Below, one piece after another: positions 38,014 through 45,811 of a stretch of DNA of 64,000 nucleotides (its first letter is position 1; each line of letters starts with the position of its first letter). The DNA is from Thermocoleostomius sinensis A174. Its GTDB lineage: Bacteria; Cyanobacteriota; Cyanobacteriia; Elainellales; Elainellaceae. Position numbers and translations under genes: made by a program. The notes under the pieces were generated by a model, which saw only the letters and a list, made by a program, of their open reading frames with translations, was not told where the DNA came from and searched no databases. The stretch lies in NCBI RefSeq assembly GCF_026802175.1, contig NZ_CP113797.1, positions 4,379,026-4,443,025 on the forward strand, in the 5' to 3' direction.

Positions 38014-40026
38014 ATGACAACGATTCTAGAACAGGGCAATATTTCGATTCATACCGAGAATATTTTCCCCATTATCAAAAAATGGCTGTATTCCGATCAC
38101 GAAATTTTTCTGCGCGAGTTAATCTCGAATGCAGTGGATGCCATCAAAAAATTAAAGATGGTATCTCGCACGGGCGAATATGCTGGCGATACGGGCGAAC
38201 CGGAAATTACGATCGCGATCGACAAAGATAAAAAAACGTTGTCCGTTTCCGATAATGGTATTGGCATGACGGCCGACGAGGTGAAGAAATATATTAACCA
38301 GGTGGCTTTTTCTAGTGCCGAAGAATTTGTTCAGAAGTATAAAAGTACGCCAGACGAACAGATTATCGGTCATTTTGGCTTAGGGTTCTATTCGTCCTTT
38401 ATGGTGGCGTCGCGGGTCGAGGTGGATACGCTGTCCTATCAAGCGGGGGCCCAGGCAGTCCATTGGTCTTGCGATGGTTCCACGCAGTTTGAACTGACAG
38501 AATCCGATCGCACCGATCGCGGTACAACGGTCACGTTGACCTTGATGGACGAGGAGTTGGACTATCTAGAGCCATACCGCATCAAGCAGTTGGTGACAAA
38601 ATACTGCGATTTCATGCCCTTCCCAATCAAATTTGAGGGAGAGCAAATTAATAAGCAGAAAGCTCCTTGGAAAGAATCGCCCAGTTCCCTCAGCCAGGAA
38701 GACTATCTAGAGTTTTATCGCTATCTTTATCCGTTTCAGGAAGATCCGCTGCTGTGGGTACACCTCAACACCGACTATCCTTTCGTCGTTAACGGCATTC
38801 TCTACTTCCCCAAGCTGAAGCCAGATGTGGATGTTACGAAGGGGCAAATCAAGTTGTTCTGCAATCAGGTGTTTGTCAGCGACAACTGTGAAGAAGTGAT
38901 TCCTCGCTTTCTCATGCCGTTGCGAGGAGTCATTGACAGCACCGATATTCCCCTGAATGTATCGCGCAGTTTCTTGCAGAACGATCGCACCGTGCGCAAA
39001 ATTGCCGATTACATTGCCAAGAAAGTTGGCGATCGGCTGAAAGAGCTATATCGAGACGATCGGGAGCAGTACATTCGCGGCTGGCAAGACTTGGGCACGT
39101 TTGTTAAGTTCGGCTCCATGAACGATGACAAGTTCAAGAAGCAGGTTGAAGATATCTTAATCTACCGCACCACCTATGAGGGAGTGGGGAATCGGGAATC
39201 GGGAGTTGGAGAAACTGAACTCCCTGCGGTACAGGTACAGTCTGAAGAGGGCGACGTATGGCAAGATGTGAGGCCATCGGAGTCACCATCATCTGGCTCT
39301 GCTACCCTGGACGGCAAAACCTACACCACGCTGAAGGAATACCTGGAGCGCAACAAAGAGCGTCACGAGAATCGCGTTTACTATTGTACCGATGCGGCGT
39401 CGCAAGCTACGTATGTAGAACTGCACAAGAGCCAGGGCTTGGAAGTGTTGTTCATGGATTCCTTTATTGACTCACACTTCATCAGCTTCTTGGAGCGGGA
39501 ATATTCTGATGTGAAGTTTTCGCGAGTGGATGCTGATCTCGACGATACGCTAATTGATAAAGATCAAGCGACTGAGATTGTCGATCCCACCACCAACAAA
39601 ACCCGCAGTGAAGTCATCAAGGAATTGTTCACGACCGCATTGAACAAACCAAAAGTGACCATTCGCACCGAAGCCCTAAAGTCTGACAATGCCGAGGCGG
39701 CTCCTCCGGCGATCGTCCTCCTTCCCGAAACCCTACGGCGGATGCGCGAAATGAATGCCTTGTTGATGCAACAAGCTGTGGAATTTCCCGAAGAGCATAC
39801 GCTATTAGTCAATACCTCACACCCGCTGATTCAAAACTTAATCAACATCAGCAAAGGCAGCGTGGTGCAAACTAGTGGCCCGTCTCCTTCGGCAGAGTTG
39901 GCAACCCTCATTTGCCAACATGTTTACGACTTGGCGCTGATGGCTCAGAAAGGCTTTGATGCCGATGGTATGAAGGCGTTTGTAGAGCGATCGAACCAGG
40001 TGTTGACGCGGTTAACGCAGAGCTGA
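38014..40026 (+). CDS. htpG: Molecular chaperone HtpG (Hsp90)
   Basis: ATG 38014 (MTTILEQGNISIHTENIFPI) gives 670 residues; upstream in-frame codons from 37984 are unlikely to be used. The GHKL ATPase domain has ELISNAVDAIKKL, SVSDNGIGM, QIIGHFGLGFYSSFMVA and RGTTVTL. The middle domain includes DYPFVVNGILYFP and LPLRGVIDSTDIPLNVSRSFLQND (written here in parts of the protein near residues 270-340). Around residues 390-405 a heptad-repeat-derived peptide (GVGNRESGVGE) interrupts a loop that is variable in cyanobacteria. HtpG assists folding under heat and light stress. It seems to stand alone. Confidence 0.94.
   Translation: MTTILEQGNISIHTENIFPIIKKWLYSDHEIFLRELISNAVDAIKKLKMVSRTGEYAGDTGEPEITIAIDKDKKTLSVSDNGIGMTADEVKKYINQVAFSSAEEFVQKYKSTPDEQIIGHFGLGFYSSFMVASRVEVDTLSYQAGAQAVHWSCDGSTQFELTESDRTDRGTTVTLTLMDEELDYLEPYRIKQLVTKYCDFMPFPIKFEGEQINKQKAPWKESPSSLSQEDYLEFYRYLYPFQEDPLLWVHLNTDYPFVVNGILYFPKLKPDVDVTKGQIKLFCNQVFVSDNCEEVIPRFLMPLRGVIDSTDIPLNVSRSFLQNDRTVRKIADYIAKKVGDRLKELYRDDREQYIRGWQDLGTFVKFGSMNDDKFKKQVEDILIYRTTYEGVGNRESGVGETELPAVQVQSEEGDVWQDVRPSESPSSGSATLDGKTYTTLKEYLERNKERHENRVYYCTDAASQATYVELHKSQGLEVLFMDSFIDSHFISFLEREYSDVKFSRVDADLDDTLIDKDQATEIVDPTTNKTRSEVIKELFTTALNKPKVTIRTEALKSDNAEAAPPAIVLLPETLRRMREMNALLMQQAVEFPEEHTLLVNTSHPLIQNLINISKGSVVQTSGPSPSAELATLICQHVYDLALMAQKGFDADGMKAFVERSNQVLTRLTQS
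39186..39210. repeat. Heptad repeat array inside htpG
   Basis: Tandem GGGAATC, GGGAATC and GGGAGTT units occur within the coding sequence and keep the frame. They encode the GNRESGVG stretch in a surface loop of the middle domain. The unit matches the intergenic arrays near 29.07 and 41.1 kb. Confidence 0.7.
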
Positions 40027-40241
40027 AGATTGATTGGGAGGTTGAAGATTCGGGATAGATGGCTTGCCGTGAGCGGCTCAGTCGAACGGCAGATGGAGAA
40101 GATGGGGAAGCATTTTCCCCAAGGTTCCTCTATTCTCCGCCTCCCACCTCCCACCAACCAGCTTTGTCCTTTCAAATCAGTTGACTTAAACTAGTTGACA
40201 AAACTAGAGAACTTTGACACCATAGAAATTGCGCGATTTTC

Positions 40242-40313
40242 GCGGGTGTAGCTCAGTGGTAGAGCGCAACCTTGCCAAGGTTGATGTCGTGGGTTCGAAT
40301 CCCATCACCCGCT
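40242..40313 (+). tRNA. trnG: tRNA-Gly(GCC)
   Basis: The acceptor stem pairs GCGGGTG (40242-40248) with CACCCGC (40306-40312), followed by discriminator T. The D-arm has GCTCAGTGGTAGAGC. The anticodon arm reads CAACCTTGCCAAGGTTG with anticodon GCC. The T-arm is GTGGGTTCGAATCCCAT. CCA is not encoded. The 72-nt cloverleaf is complete. Confidence 0.97.
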
Positions 40314-40597
40314 TCTTAAGGTCTTAGAGAATTTTCAGGTGGGGTGGGTATTTCACCGTGCTCCCTTCGAGCACTGGTCAGTAGCTCAAGCCATAATCGA
40401 GGGGTTGTCTGTTGGGAGAAGAGTTTGGAGATGAGGGCAGCTCCGACGTAAATTCAGCAACGCCAGAAATTAGATAGGTATGGAGTGAGGCGATTGTGGT
40501 AGTCGAGTGTAGCTTTACTAATTAACTTGTGAGTCTTTAGCTGAGTAGGTTAGGGTAGGTTATTCACTCGAATCGCTTGATTATTCCATAGCAAAGT

Positions 40598-40627
40598 GAT
40601 AGCCTCAGGAATCGAGGCTATCTTTTT
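40598..40627 (+). terminator. Rho-independent terminator-like hairpin
   Basis: GATAGCCTC (40598-40606) and GAGGCTATC (40614-40622) form a perfect 9-bp stem with a 7-base loop, followed by a T run at 40623-40627. It is 285 bp past tRNA-Gly with no ORF between, so it may end the tRNA transcript or a separate small RNA. A stretch ATTCAGCAACGC at 40452-40463 within the interval matches one end of the element at 4.2 kb. Confidence 0.75.
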
Positions 40628-40811
40628 CTCTGTGAAAGGTAGTCATCGCATCAACATCAACCTAGAAGCTAAATTCTAGGACGCTGATTAGGGAAGTGAC
40701 CAGCAACCCTAACCAGCTAACCTTAAACCGGAGCGTGACCGGTCTAAGGCTAGAAGAGATTATCTCATCTAGCTGACAGATCCTGCTGCAATGGTGAATC
40801 GAATTTGGCTT

Positions 40812-40834
40812 CTAGTTTCCTCATCTGAAACTAG
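40812..40834 (+). promoter_or_regulatory. Hairpin overlapping the Shine-Dalgarno of the next gene
   Basis: CTAGTTTC (40812-40819) pairs perfectly with GAAACTAG (40827-40834) over a 7-base loop. The 3' arm ends in the first two bases of AGGAG (40833-40837), which is 8 bases before the ATG at 40846. In mRNA this could partly mask the ribosome-binding site. Confidence 0.45.
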
Positions 40835-40845
40835 GAGTTTTCACT

Positions 40846-41090
40846 ATGGCTGACTTCATTGATATTCCATCGGGAGACGCACGATCGGTCAGAAGCAAGC
40901 GCCGCGCCGTCAAAATCTTGATGATTGGACAACCCGAAGACGTAGCGGCTGAGATTGCCCACCTGTATCACTGTGGCTACGGTCGGTGGAAAACTGGTCG
41001 CGGGCCTTGCCCTATGCCCAGATTCAACAAGCCACGGTGCGAGAACCCGGAGAGATTATGCGGATTTACAAGCGCTATGTCGATCGGTAG
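40846..41090 (+). pseudogene. Small conserved cyanobacterial gene broken by a 1-bp frameshift
   Basis: The frame from ATG 40846 encodes MADFIDIPSGDARSVRSKRR and ILMIGQPEDVAAEIAHLYH up to about base 40982. It then continues out of frame through unconvincing residues to 41097. In the alternative frame from 40983 the same DNA reads SVENWSRALPYAQ, then REPGEIMRIYKRYVDR, ending at TAG 41088-41090. That looks like the natural C-terminus of an 80-residue protein. One base seems to be missing near 40981-40983, after GGCTAC. It is either a recent mutation or a sequencing error. The first half resembles short conserved cyanobacterial proteins with an 'IGQPEDV...HLY' core; function unknown. The gene has a good Shine-Dalgarno. 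Confidence 0.7.
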
Positions 41091-41098
41091 GAGGTAAG

Positions 41099-41140
41099 CG
41101 GGAATCGAGAATCGGGAGTTGGGAGTCGGAAATCGGGGTT
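41099..41140. repeat. Heptad repeat array (GGGAATC/GGGAGTC type)
   Basis: Degenerate tandem units GGAATCG, AGAATCG, GGAGTTG, GGAGTCG and GAAATCG start 9 bp after the stop of the frameshifted gene. It is the same repeat family as at 29.06 and 39.19 kb. From here to 41409 there is no other recognisable feature. Confidence 0.7.
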
Positions 41141-41409
41141 GGCTGGTCGCGTTCACCACCTATCTATACAGGCTATACACGTCTGTCCATGTCTGATTCA
41201 CCCGACTCCCTGCCCTCAATTTGCTTTTGAAAAGAGTGTTAACAATCACCGCTGTGATCCTGGTTTAAGCTACATTGGGAGGTATGAGAACTCAAACAAG
41301 TAGTTTAGTTCTGAGTGGCGATTACAGGTTCTAATCTGGAAAGCTGCAAGACCGATCGACTCGTTCTTTGTCTTTTCTGCGTCTTCCAAGCTAGATTCAC
41401 CTAATCTTA

Positions 41410-41829
41410 TTGCTGACTGTGCAATCTCAGAAACTTCAAAAAATTGATTTTAATCAAGAATATCCTTGCCCCTGTCGCCGTCGGGGACGCTTGACGCCGA
41501 TCGCCCTCACTGAAGCCTTCGGCTGTAATCGCTGTCAGCAAATTTTTGTGGTGCAAGATAATGGGTATGTGATTGAACAGCTTTCAACCAATTATCCTTA
41601 CAAGCGGGCGTGGCGTTGGACAGGCAATCAATGGAATATTGCCCACTCCAGTCTAGGACGTGGCTATCTGCCTCTAACGCTGGTTACCATTTTTGTGCTG
41701 GTTTTCTTGCTGCTGCTGACAACGCTTCAATCGCCTTTAAGCAACAGTGTGACGTTTCGGGTGATTGCAGCACTGGTGCTGTCTATGATGCTAGTCTTAA
41801 TGCTATGGCTAGTTTGTAGACGTTATTAG
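41410..41829 (+). CDS. Zinc-ribbon-like membrane protein of unknown function
   Basis: Residues about 15-50 contain YPCPCRRRGRL and FGCNRCQQIFVV, two CxC/CxxC pairs typical of a small zinc ribbon. Two hydrophobic helices follow near residues 87-106 and 115-135. The start is uncertain: TTG 41410 or GTG 41419, neither with a strong ribosome-binding site. The gene ends 15 bp before the ProA-like gene on the same strand, so it is probably translated from the same transcript. I recognise no named family. Confidence 0.6.
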   Translation: MLTVQSQKLQKIDFNQEYPCPCRRRGRLTPIALTEAFGCNRCQQIFVVQDNGYVIEQLSTNYPYKRAWRWTGNQWNIAHSSLGRGYLPLTLVTIFVLVFLLLLTTLQSPLSNSVTFRVIAALVLSMMLVLMLWLVCRRY

Positions 41830-41844
41830 TCACCCCCAGGTATC

Positions 41845-43104
41845 TTGACTTCTTCACCTGATCTGATTACCGTTGCCCAACGTGCTCTACATTCTTCGGC
41901 TGTTTTAGCAGCCGTGAAAGGAGGAGAGCGCAGTCGGGCTTTACAGTTTATGTCCGAGTCTCTGCGCGAGCGACAGGACGATATTTTAGAGGCCAATACC
42001 CTAGATCTGGAGGTGAGCCGCGAGATGGCCGTTCCAGAGTTGATCCTAGACTGGCTGAAGCTCACCCCTGAACGGTTGCAAACGGCTGGGCAAATCTTGC
42101 AACGATTGGCAGAGCTTTCTGATCCAATTCAGCAGGTGATGAATGTGCCATCTTATCAGGTAGATGAATGCCATACCTACTATCAATTGATGCCGTTGGG
42201 CGTAATTGCGCTAGTGTATGAATCGTTTCCAGAATTAGGGGCGATCGCAGCGGGGTTGTGTGTACGCAGCGGCAACAGTTTAATTCTGCGGGGTGGTCCA
42301 GAAGCGAGTCACTCGAATCAGGCGATTGTGGATACGCTGCAATTGGCGTTGGAAGATGCAGGGTTGCCAGTCGGCTGTCTGCAACTGTTGTCGGCTGATC
42401 AGGGGGATGTGATTCGAGACGTGGTGACGCTGGATCGTTATATCAATCTGGTGATTCCCTATGGACGATCGAGCTTGGTGCAGCAGGTGATTCGACAAGC
42501 TACGGCTCCGGTCTTGAAAACGGCGATCGGCAATTGCTATCTATACTGGTCTCCGTCTGGCGGCTTGGATATTGCCCGTTGGATGATTTTAGATAGCCAC
42601 CTCAGTGAACCTGATGCGGTCAATGCGATCGAAAAAGTGTTGATACACCGGGATCACAGTATGGCCGCTTTAAAAACCCTCTGGAATAGCTTGAAAGAAA
42701 AAGGCTTTAAGCTGCGAGGAGATGAGGTGCTGCTGACGGAATTTCCTGAGGTGTTTACGGCAGGTGTGGACGATGCTGAATGGGGGCAAGCTTATCTGAA
42801 CGATACGATCGCCTTCAAGGTGGTAGACAAACTGGAAACGGCCATTAGCTGGATCAACCAACACAGCAGCGGCCATGCTGATTGTCTGGCCACCGAATCG
42901 TATCAAGAGAGCCGCCAGTTTGCCTTGGGCGTCAACAGTTCCATGACCTATATCAACGCCTCTCCGCGCTTCTATCGCAACCCCAAACGCGGCAGCCCGA
43001 TCGCCTTGGGCATGTCGAACCAAAAGGGGCATCGTCGTGGGTTGATTAGTCTAGAAGCCCTAACGACGATGAAGCATATTGTGCAAGGAAACGGAGGGTA
43101 TTAG
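41845..43104 (+). CDS. Glutamate-5-semialdehyde dehydrogenase-like protein lacking the catalytic Cys
   Basis: The 419-residue protein is plainly of the ProA (gamma-glutamyl phosphate reductase) branch: MPLGVIALVYESFPELGAIAA, LCVRSGNSLILRGGPEA, LVIPYGRSSLVQQV, and a C-terminal MTYINASPRF plus LISLEALTTMKHIV. In catalytic ProA the nucleophile lies in a PSxCNAxETLLVH-type segment. Here the matching segment is EPDAVNAIEKVLIHRD, with Val where Cys is expected. Unless the alignment is misread, it cannot form the thioester intermediate. Cyanobacteria can carry two ProA-like genes; this may be the non-canonical one. The start codon is probably TTG 41845. Confidence 0.8.
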   Translation: MTSSPDLITVAQRALHSSAVLAAVKGGERSRALQFMSESLRERQDDILEANTLDLEVSREMAVPELILDWLKLTPERLQTAGQILQRLAELSDPIQQVMNVPSYQVDECHTYYQLMPLGVIALVYESFPELGAIAAGLCVRSGNSLILRGGPEASHSNQAIVDTLQLALEDAGLPVGCLQLLSADQGDVIRDVVTLDRYINLVIPYGRSSLVQQVIRQATAPVLKTAIGNCYLYWSPSGGLDIARWMILDSHLSEPDAVNAIEKVLIHRDHSMAALKTLWNSLKEKGFKLRGDEVLLTEFPEVFTAGVDDAEWGQAYLNDTIAFKVVDKLETAISWINQHSSGHADCLATESYQESRQFALGVNSSMTYINASPRFYRNPKRGSPIALGMSNQKGHRRGLISLEALTTMKHIVQGNGGY

Positions 43105-43131
43105 TTGGTAGCTAGTTGCAAACAGACCAAT

Positions 43132-43635
43132 CTATTGACACAAATCGGCTGTCCACTCGTCTGAACCACGCCCCGGCTGGCATTTGTTTTGTTGCGTCAC
43201 TCGCACAAGCTGCCAAGTTGGTTGCCCTTGCGTACTTGCCACAGGTTCAAATTCATAGCGGGTACGAATGGCCCGAACCGAGTCATCTGGTAGCCCGCGC
43301 ACTACTGATTCCACCACCGCCCGATCGGGTGCAGAATAGGTGACTTTAAGTTGCTCAGACCCGACCAACTCGCCTGAAAATTGCCGCAACTGAAACGCCA
43401 TCGCCAACGGATCGGGGCCGGGTTCCGGCAAGGCAATGTTTTCAACCACACGATAGTCTTCAGCCGATTCTGGATCAGGATCGGCCGCGGCGTCTTCGTC
43501 AACGGACTGAGCGATCGAGTCGTTGGTGTCAATCGCATCTGTGCGAGTTGTAGTCTCCGGTTGGCTGCATCCAACTAGGCCAATCAGTGCAGTAGCGGTG
43601 AGTATCACAGTGAGACCACGCGATCGTTTAATCAT
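43132..43635 (-). CDS. Lipoprotein of unknown function
   Basis: ATG 43635 has GAGGAAAA 5 bases upstream, which fixes the start; longer frames are spurious. The 167-residue product has a lipoprotein signal: MIKRSRGLTVILTATALIG then lipobox LVGC. After an acidic linker a folded domain of about 100 residues follows (LRQFSGELVGSEQLKVTYS, VESVVRGLPDDSVRAIRTRY, PTWQLVRVTQQNKCQPGRG). Two cysteines near the end may form a disulphide. I recall no functional assignment for this family. It is convergent with the ProA-like gene. Confidence 0.75.
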   Translation of the reverse strand: MIKRSRGLTVILTATALIGLVGCSQPETTTRTDAIDTNDSIAQSVDEDAAADPDPESAEDYRVVENIALPEPGPDPLAMAFQLRQFSGELVGSEQLKVTYSAPDRAVVESVVRGLPDDSVRAIRTRYEFEPVASTQGQPTWQLVRVTQQNKCQPGRGSDEWTADLCQ

Positions 43636-43816
43636 AAAAATTTTCCTCGATGAAATTTGAATAGGGGTGACTAGAGTAAAATCAGCACTCCAGAACATTA
43701 AAGACTTTTAGAGAACAAACTTGGTTCCAGCCTTGGAGGCAGCATAAGTTGAACTGCCCATTACCAGATCTGTAAGGTCAATTCGAGGAATTGGTGTAAG
43801 CTCCAGAGAAAAATCA

Positions 43817-43851
43817 ACAAAAAAGCGGGTGTGACAATCGCACCCACTTTT
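43817..43851 (-). terminator. Terminator of the desaturase genes
   Basis: Read on the minus strand, AAAGTGGGTG (43850-43841) pairs with CACCCGCTTT (43831-43822), with one G-T pair, and is followed by a T run. It lies 41 bp past the first desaturase stop. Next to it, TGCTAATTAGATC occurs twice in tandem at 43851-43863 and 43864-43876. Confidence 0.7.
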
Positions 43852-43891
43852 GCTAATTAGATCTGCTAATTAGATCAATCTATGCAATCAG

Positions 43892-44713
43892 CTAGGCTTG
43901 TTTATCCTCGACTAACTTCACCTTTTGCGCCAAGCCCAAAAATTGAAGGACGCGAACCATCATCCAAGTGGCGTCAATTTCCCACCACTTCAAGCCGTGA
44001 CGCGCCGAATACTGATAAGCATGGTGGTTGTTGTGCCAGCCCTCGCCATAGGTTAGCAACGCTACCCACCAGCAGTTTGTGGAACGATCGCCCGATTCGT
44101 AGGTGCGATAGCCAAACTTATGCGTAGCGCTGTTAACCAACCAGGTGCAGTGGTAGACCAACACCAGCCGCACAAACACGCCCCAAACCACGAACGGCCA
44201 GCCACCAATTAAATACAGAAGAATGGCAAAGACCACTTGAATGGGGAAAAAGTAGTTTTCCATGAACTGGTAGAACCGATCGTCTTTAATATCCTTGGTG
44301 AAGCGATCGACTTCCTTTTCAGCCGGAACCTCATAGAGCATCCATCCCATGTGGCTCCACCAAAAGCCTTTACCTGAATCATGGTGATCCACGGTTTGAT
44401 CGGAGTGAAGGTGATGGTGACGATGTAGCCCTACCCACCAGATGGGGCCCCCCTGCATTGACAGTGTGCCGCAAAACACTAGGAAATATTCCAGCCATTT
44501 GGGTGTTTGAAAACTGCGGTGAGTTACCAGTCGGTGCCAACCGAGTGTAATGCCCAGTCCGCCCGTCACCCAGTGCAAGAAAAGCGCTAGCCCTACGGCG
44601 GCCCAGCTAAAGTTGCTGGGCAAAAGAGCAAACAGTGCTCCAATGTGGAGAACAGTCATCACCACAATGACAGTCCAGTCTAAGGGAAGTTTGTTTGAGG
44701 TTGCGATAGTCAT
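43892..44713 (-). CDS. desC: Acyl-lipid delta-9 desaturase (DesC-type), copy 2
   Basis: ATG 44713 (MTIATSNKLPLDW) aligns with the start of the neighbouring copy. The 273-residue membrane enzyme has the three His boxes of the delta-9 class: HRLVTHRSF, GLHRHHHLHSD and EGWHNNHHAYQY. It would place a double bond at position 9 of stearoyl or palmitoyl chains in glycerolipids, using ferredoxin electrons; this is the known cyanobacterial reaction. The gene lies 49 bp downstream of a very similar copy, and a terminator follows it. Confidence 0.9.
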   Translation of the reverse strand: MTIATSNKLPLDWTVIVVMTVLHIGALFALLPSNFSWAAVGLALFLHWVTGGLGITLGWHRLVTHRSFQTPKWLEYFLVFCGTLSMQGGPIWWVGLHRHHHLHSDQTVDHHDSGKGFWWSHMGWMLYEVPAEKEVDRFTKDIKDDRFYQFMENYFFPIQVVFAILLYLIGGWPFVVWGVFVRLVLVYHCTWLVNSATHKFGYRTYESGDRSTNCWWVALLTYGEGWHNNHHAYQYSARHGLKWWEIDATWMMVRVLQFLGLAQKVKLVEDKQA

Positions 44714-44762
44714 TCCTAATCTCAATATGAAATTTGCAAACAATCCAGATCGTTAATGGGTT

Positions 44763-45578
44763 TTACGATTTCTCCACGAGCTTAACTTTTCGGGCTAAGC
44801 CCAGCGCTTGCAGGATGCGAATCATCATCCAAGTGGCGTCAATTTCCCACCACTTCAAGCCGTGACGCGCAGAGTACTGAAAGGTGTGATGGTTGTTGTG
44901 CCAACCCTCGCCGTAGCTGAGTAGGGCCACCCACCAACAGTTCGTCGAACGATCGTTCGAGTCATAAGTCCGATAGCCAAACTTATGGGTGGCGCTATTG
45001 ACCAGCCAAGTGGAATGGTAAACCAGCACCAGCCGCACAAACACGCCCCAAATCAAAAATGGCAGGCCGCCGATGAGATAGAGCAATCCGGCAAACACCA
45101 ATTGCACGTGAAAGAAGTATTTGTCTAGAAATTGATACAAGCGATCGTCTTTAATATCTTGGGTGAACCGGGGAATTTCGTGTTCAACGGGAACCTTGTG
45201 GAACATCCAAAACAAGTGGCTCCACCAAAACCCTTTGGTAGAGTCGTGATGATCAACATCTTGATCTGAGTACAAATGGTGGTGGCGGTGCAGTCCTACC
45301 CACCAAATGGGCCCCCCTTGCATCGCCAATGTGCCACAGAATACGAGAAGATATTCTAGCCATTTGGGTGTTTGAAAGCTGCGGTGGGTTAATAGCCGAT
45401 GCCAACCTAAAGTAATGCCGACGCCAGCAGTTAGCCAGTGCAGAAACAAAGCTAGCCCGACCGCCGCCCAACTAAACGTGCTAGGTAGGAAAGCTAGCAG
45501 TGCTCCTAGGTGAATAATCACGAGCGCGATGATGGTAGACCACATCAATGGGGGTTTAGGTGATGTTGCAATTGTCAT
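44763..45578 (-). CDS. desC: Acyl-lipid delta-9 desaturase (DesC-type), copy 1
   Basis: The 271-residue protein carries HRLLTHRSF, GLHRHHHLYSD and EGWHNNHHTFQY as metal-binding boxes. It is nearly collinear with the downstream copy; differences concentrate in the first 30 residues, in the segment before KDDR and at the C-terminus. The pair looks like a fairly recent tandem duplication. Copies in such pairs may differ in temperature response or lipid position (sn-1 or sn-2), but I cannot tell from this sequence. Confidence 0.9.
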   Translation of the reverse strand: MTIATSPKPPLMWSTIIALVIIHLGALLAFLPSTFSWAAVGLALFLHWLTAGVGITLGWHRLLTHRSFQTPKWLEYLLVFCGTLAMQGGPIWWVGLHRHHHLYSDQDVDHHDSTKGFWWSHLFWMFHKVPVEHEIPRFTQDIKDDRLYQFLDKYFFHVQLVFAGLLYLIGGLPFLIWGVFVRLVLVYHSTWLVNSATHKFGYRTYDSNDRSTNCWWVALLSYGEGWHNNHHTFQYSARHGLKWWEIDATWMMIRILQALGLARKVKLVEKS

Positions 45579-45811
45579 TCAAGTATCTCAATGGGAACAG
45601 GTAGCCCGATCTGCGCGACAATTAAGTTCCGCACATTCGCCGAGTTTGGAACCAGGTTTGGGCAAAGGGTAGGTTGCTAGGTTCGATCGGCTGGGCAACG
45701 TTGCACAACTTAAACCTAGATGAGTAAAAGTTTCAACCATTCAAGCACCAAACTTTCTGTTTTTGATTGTCGTCATACGGTCATCTCTCTAAAGAGGAGT
45801 ACGGATTAATA

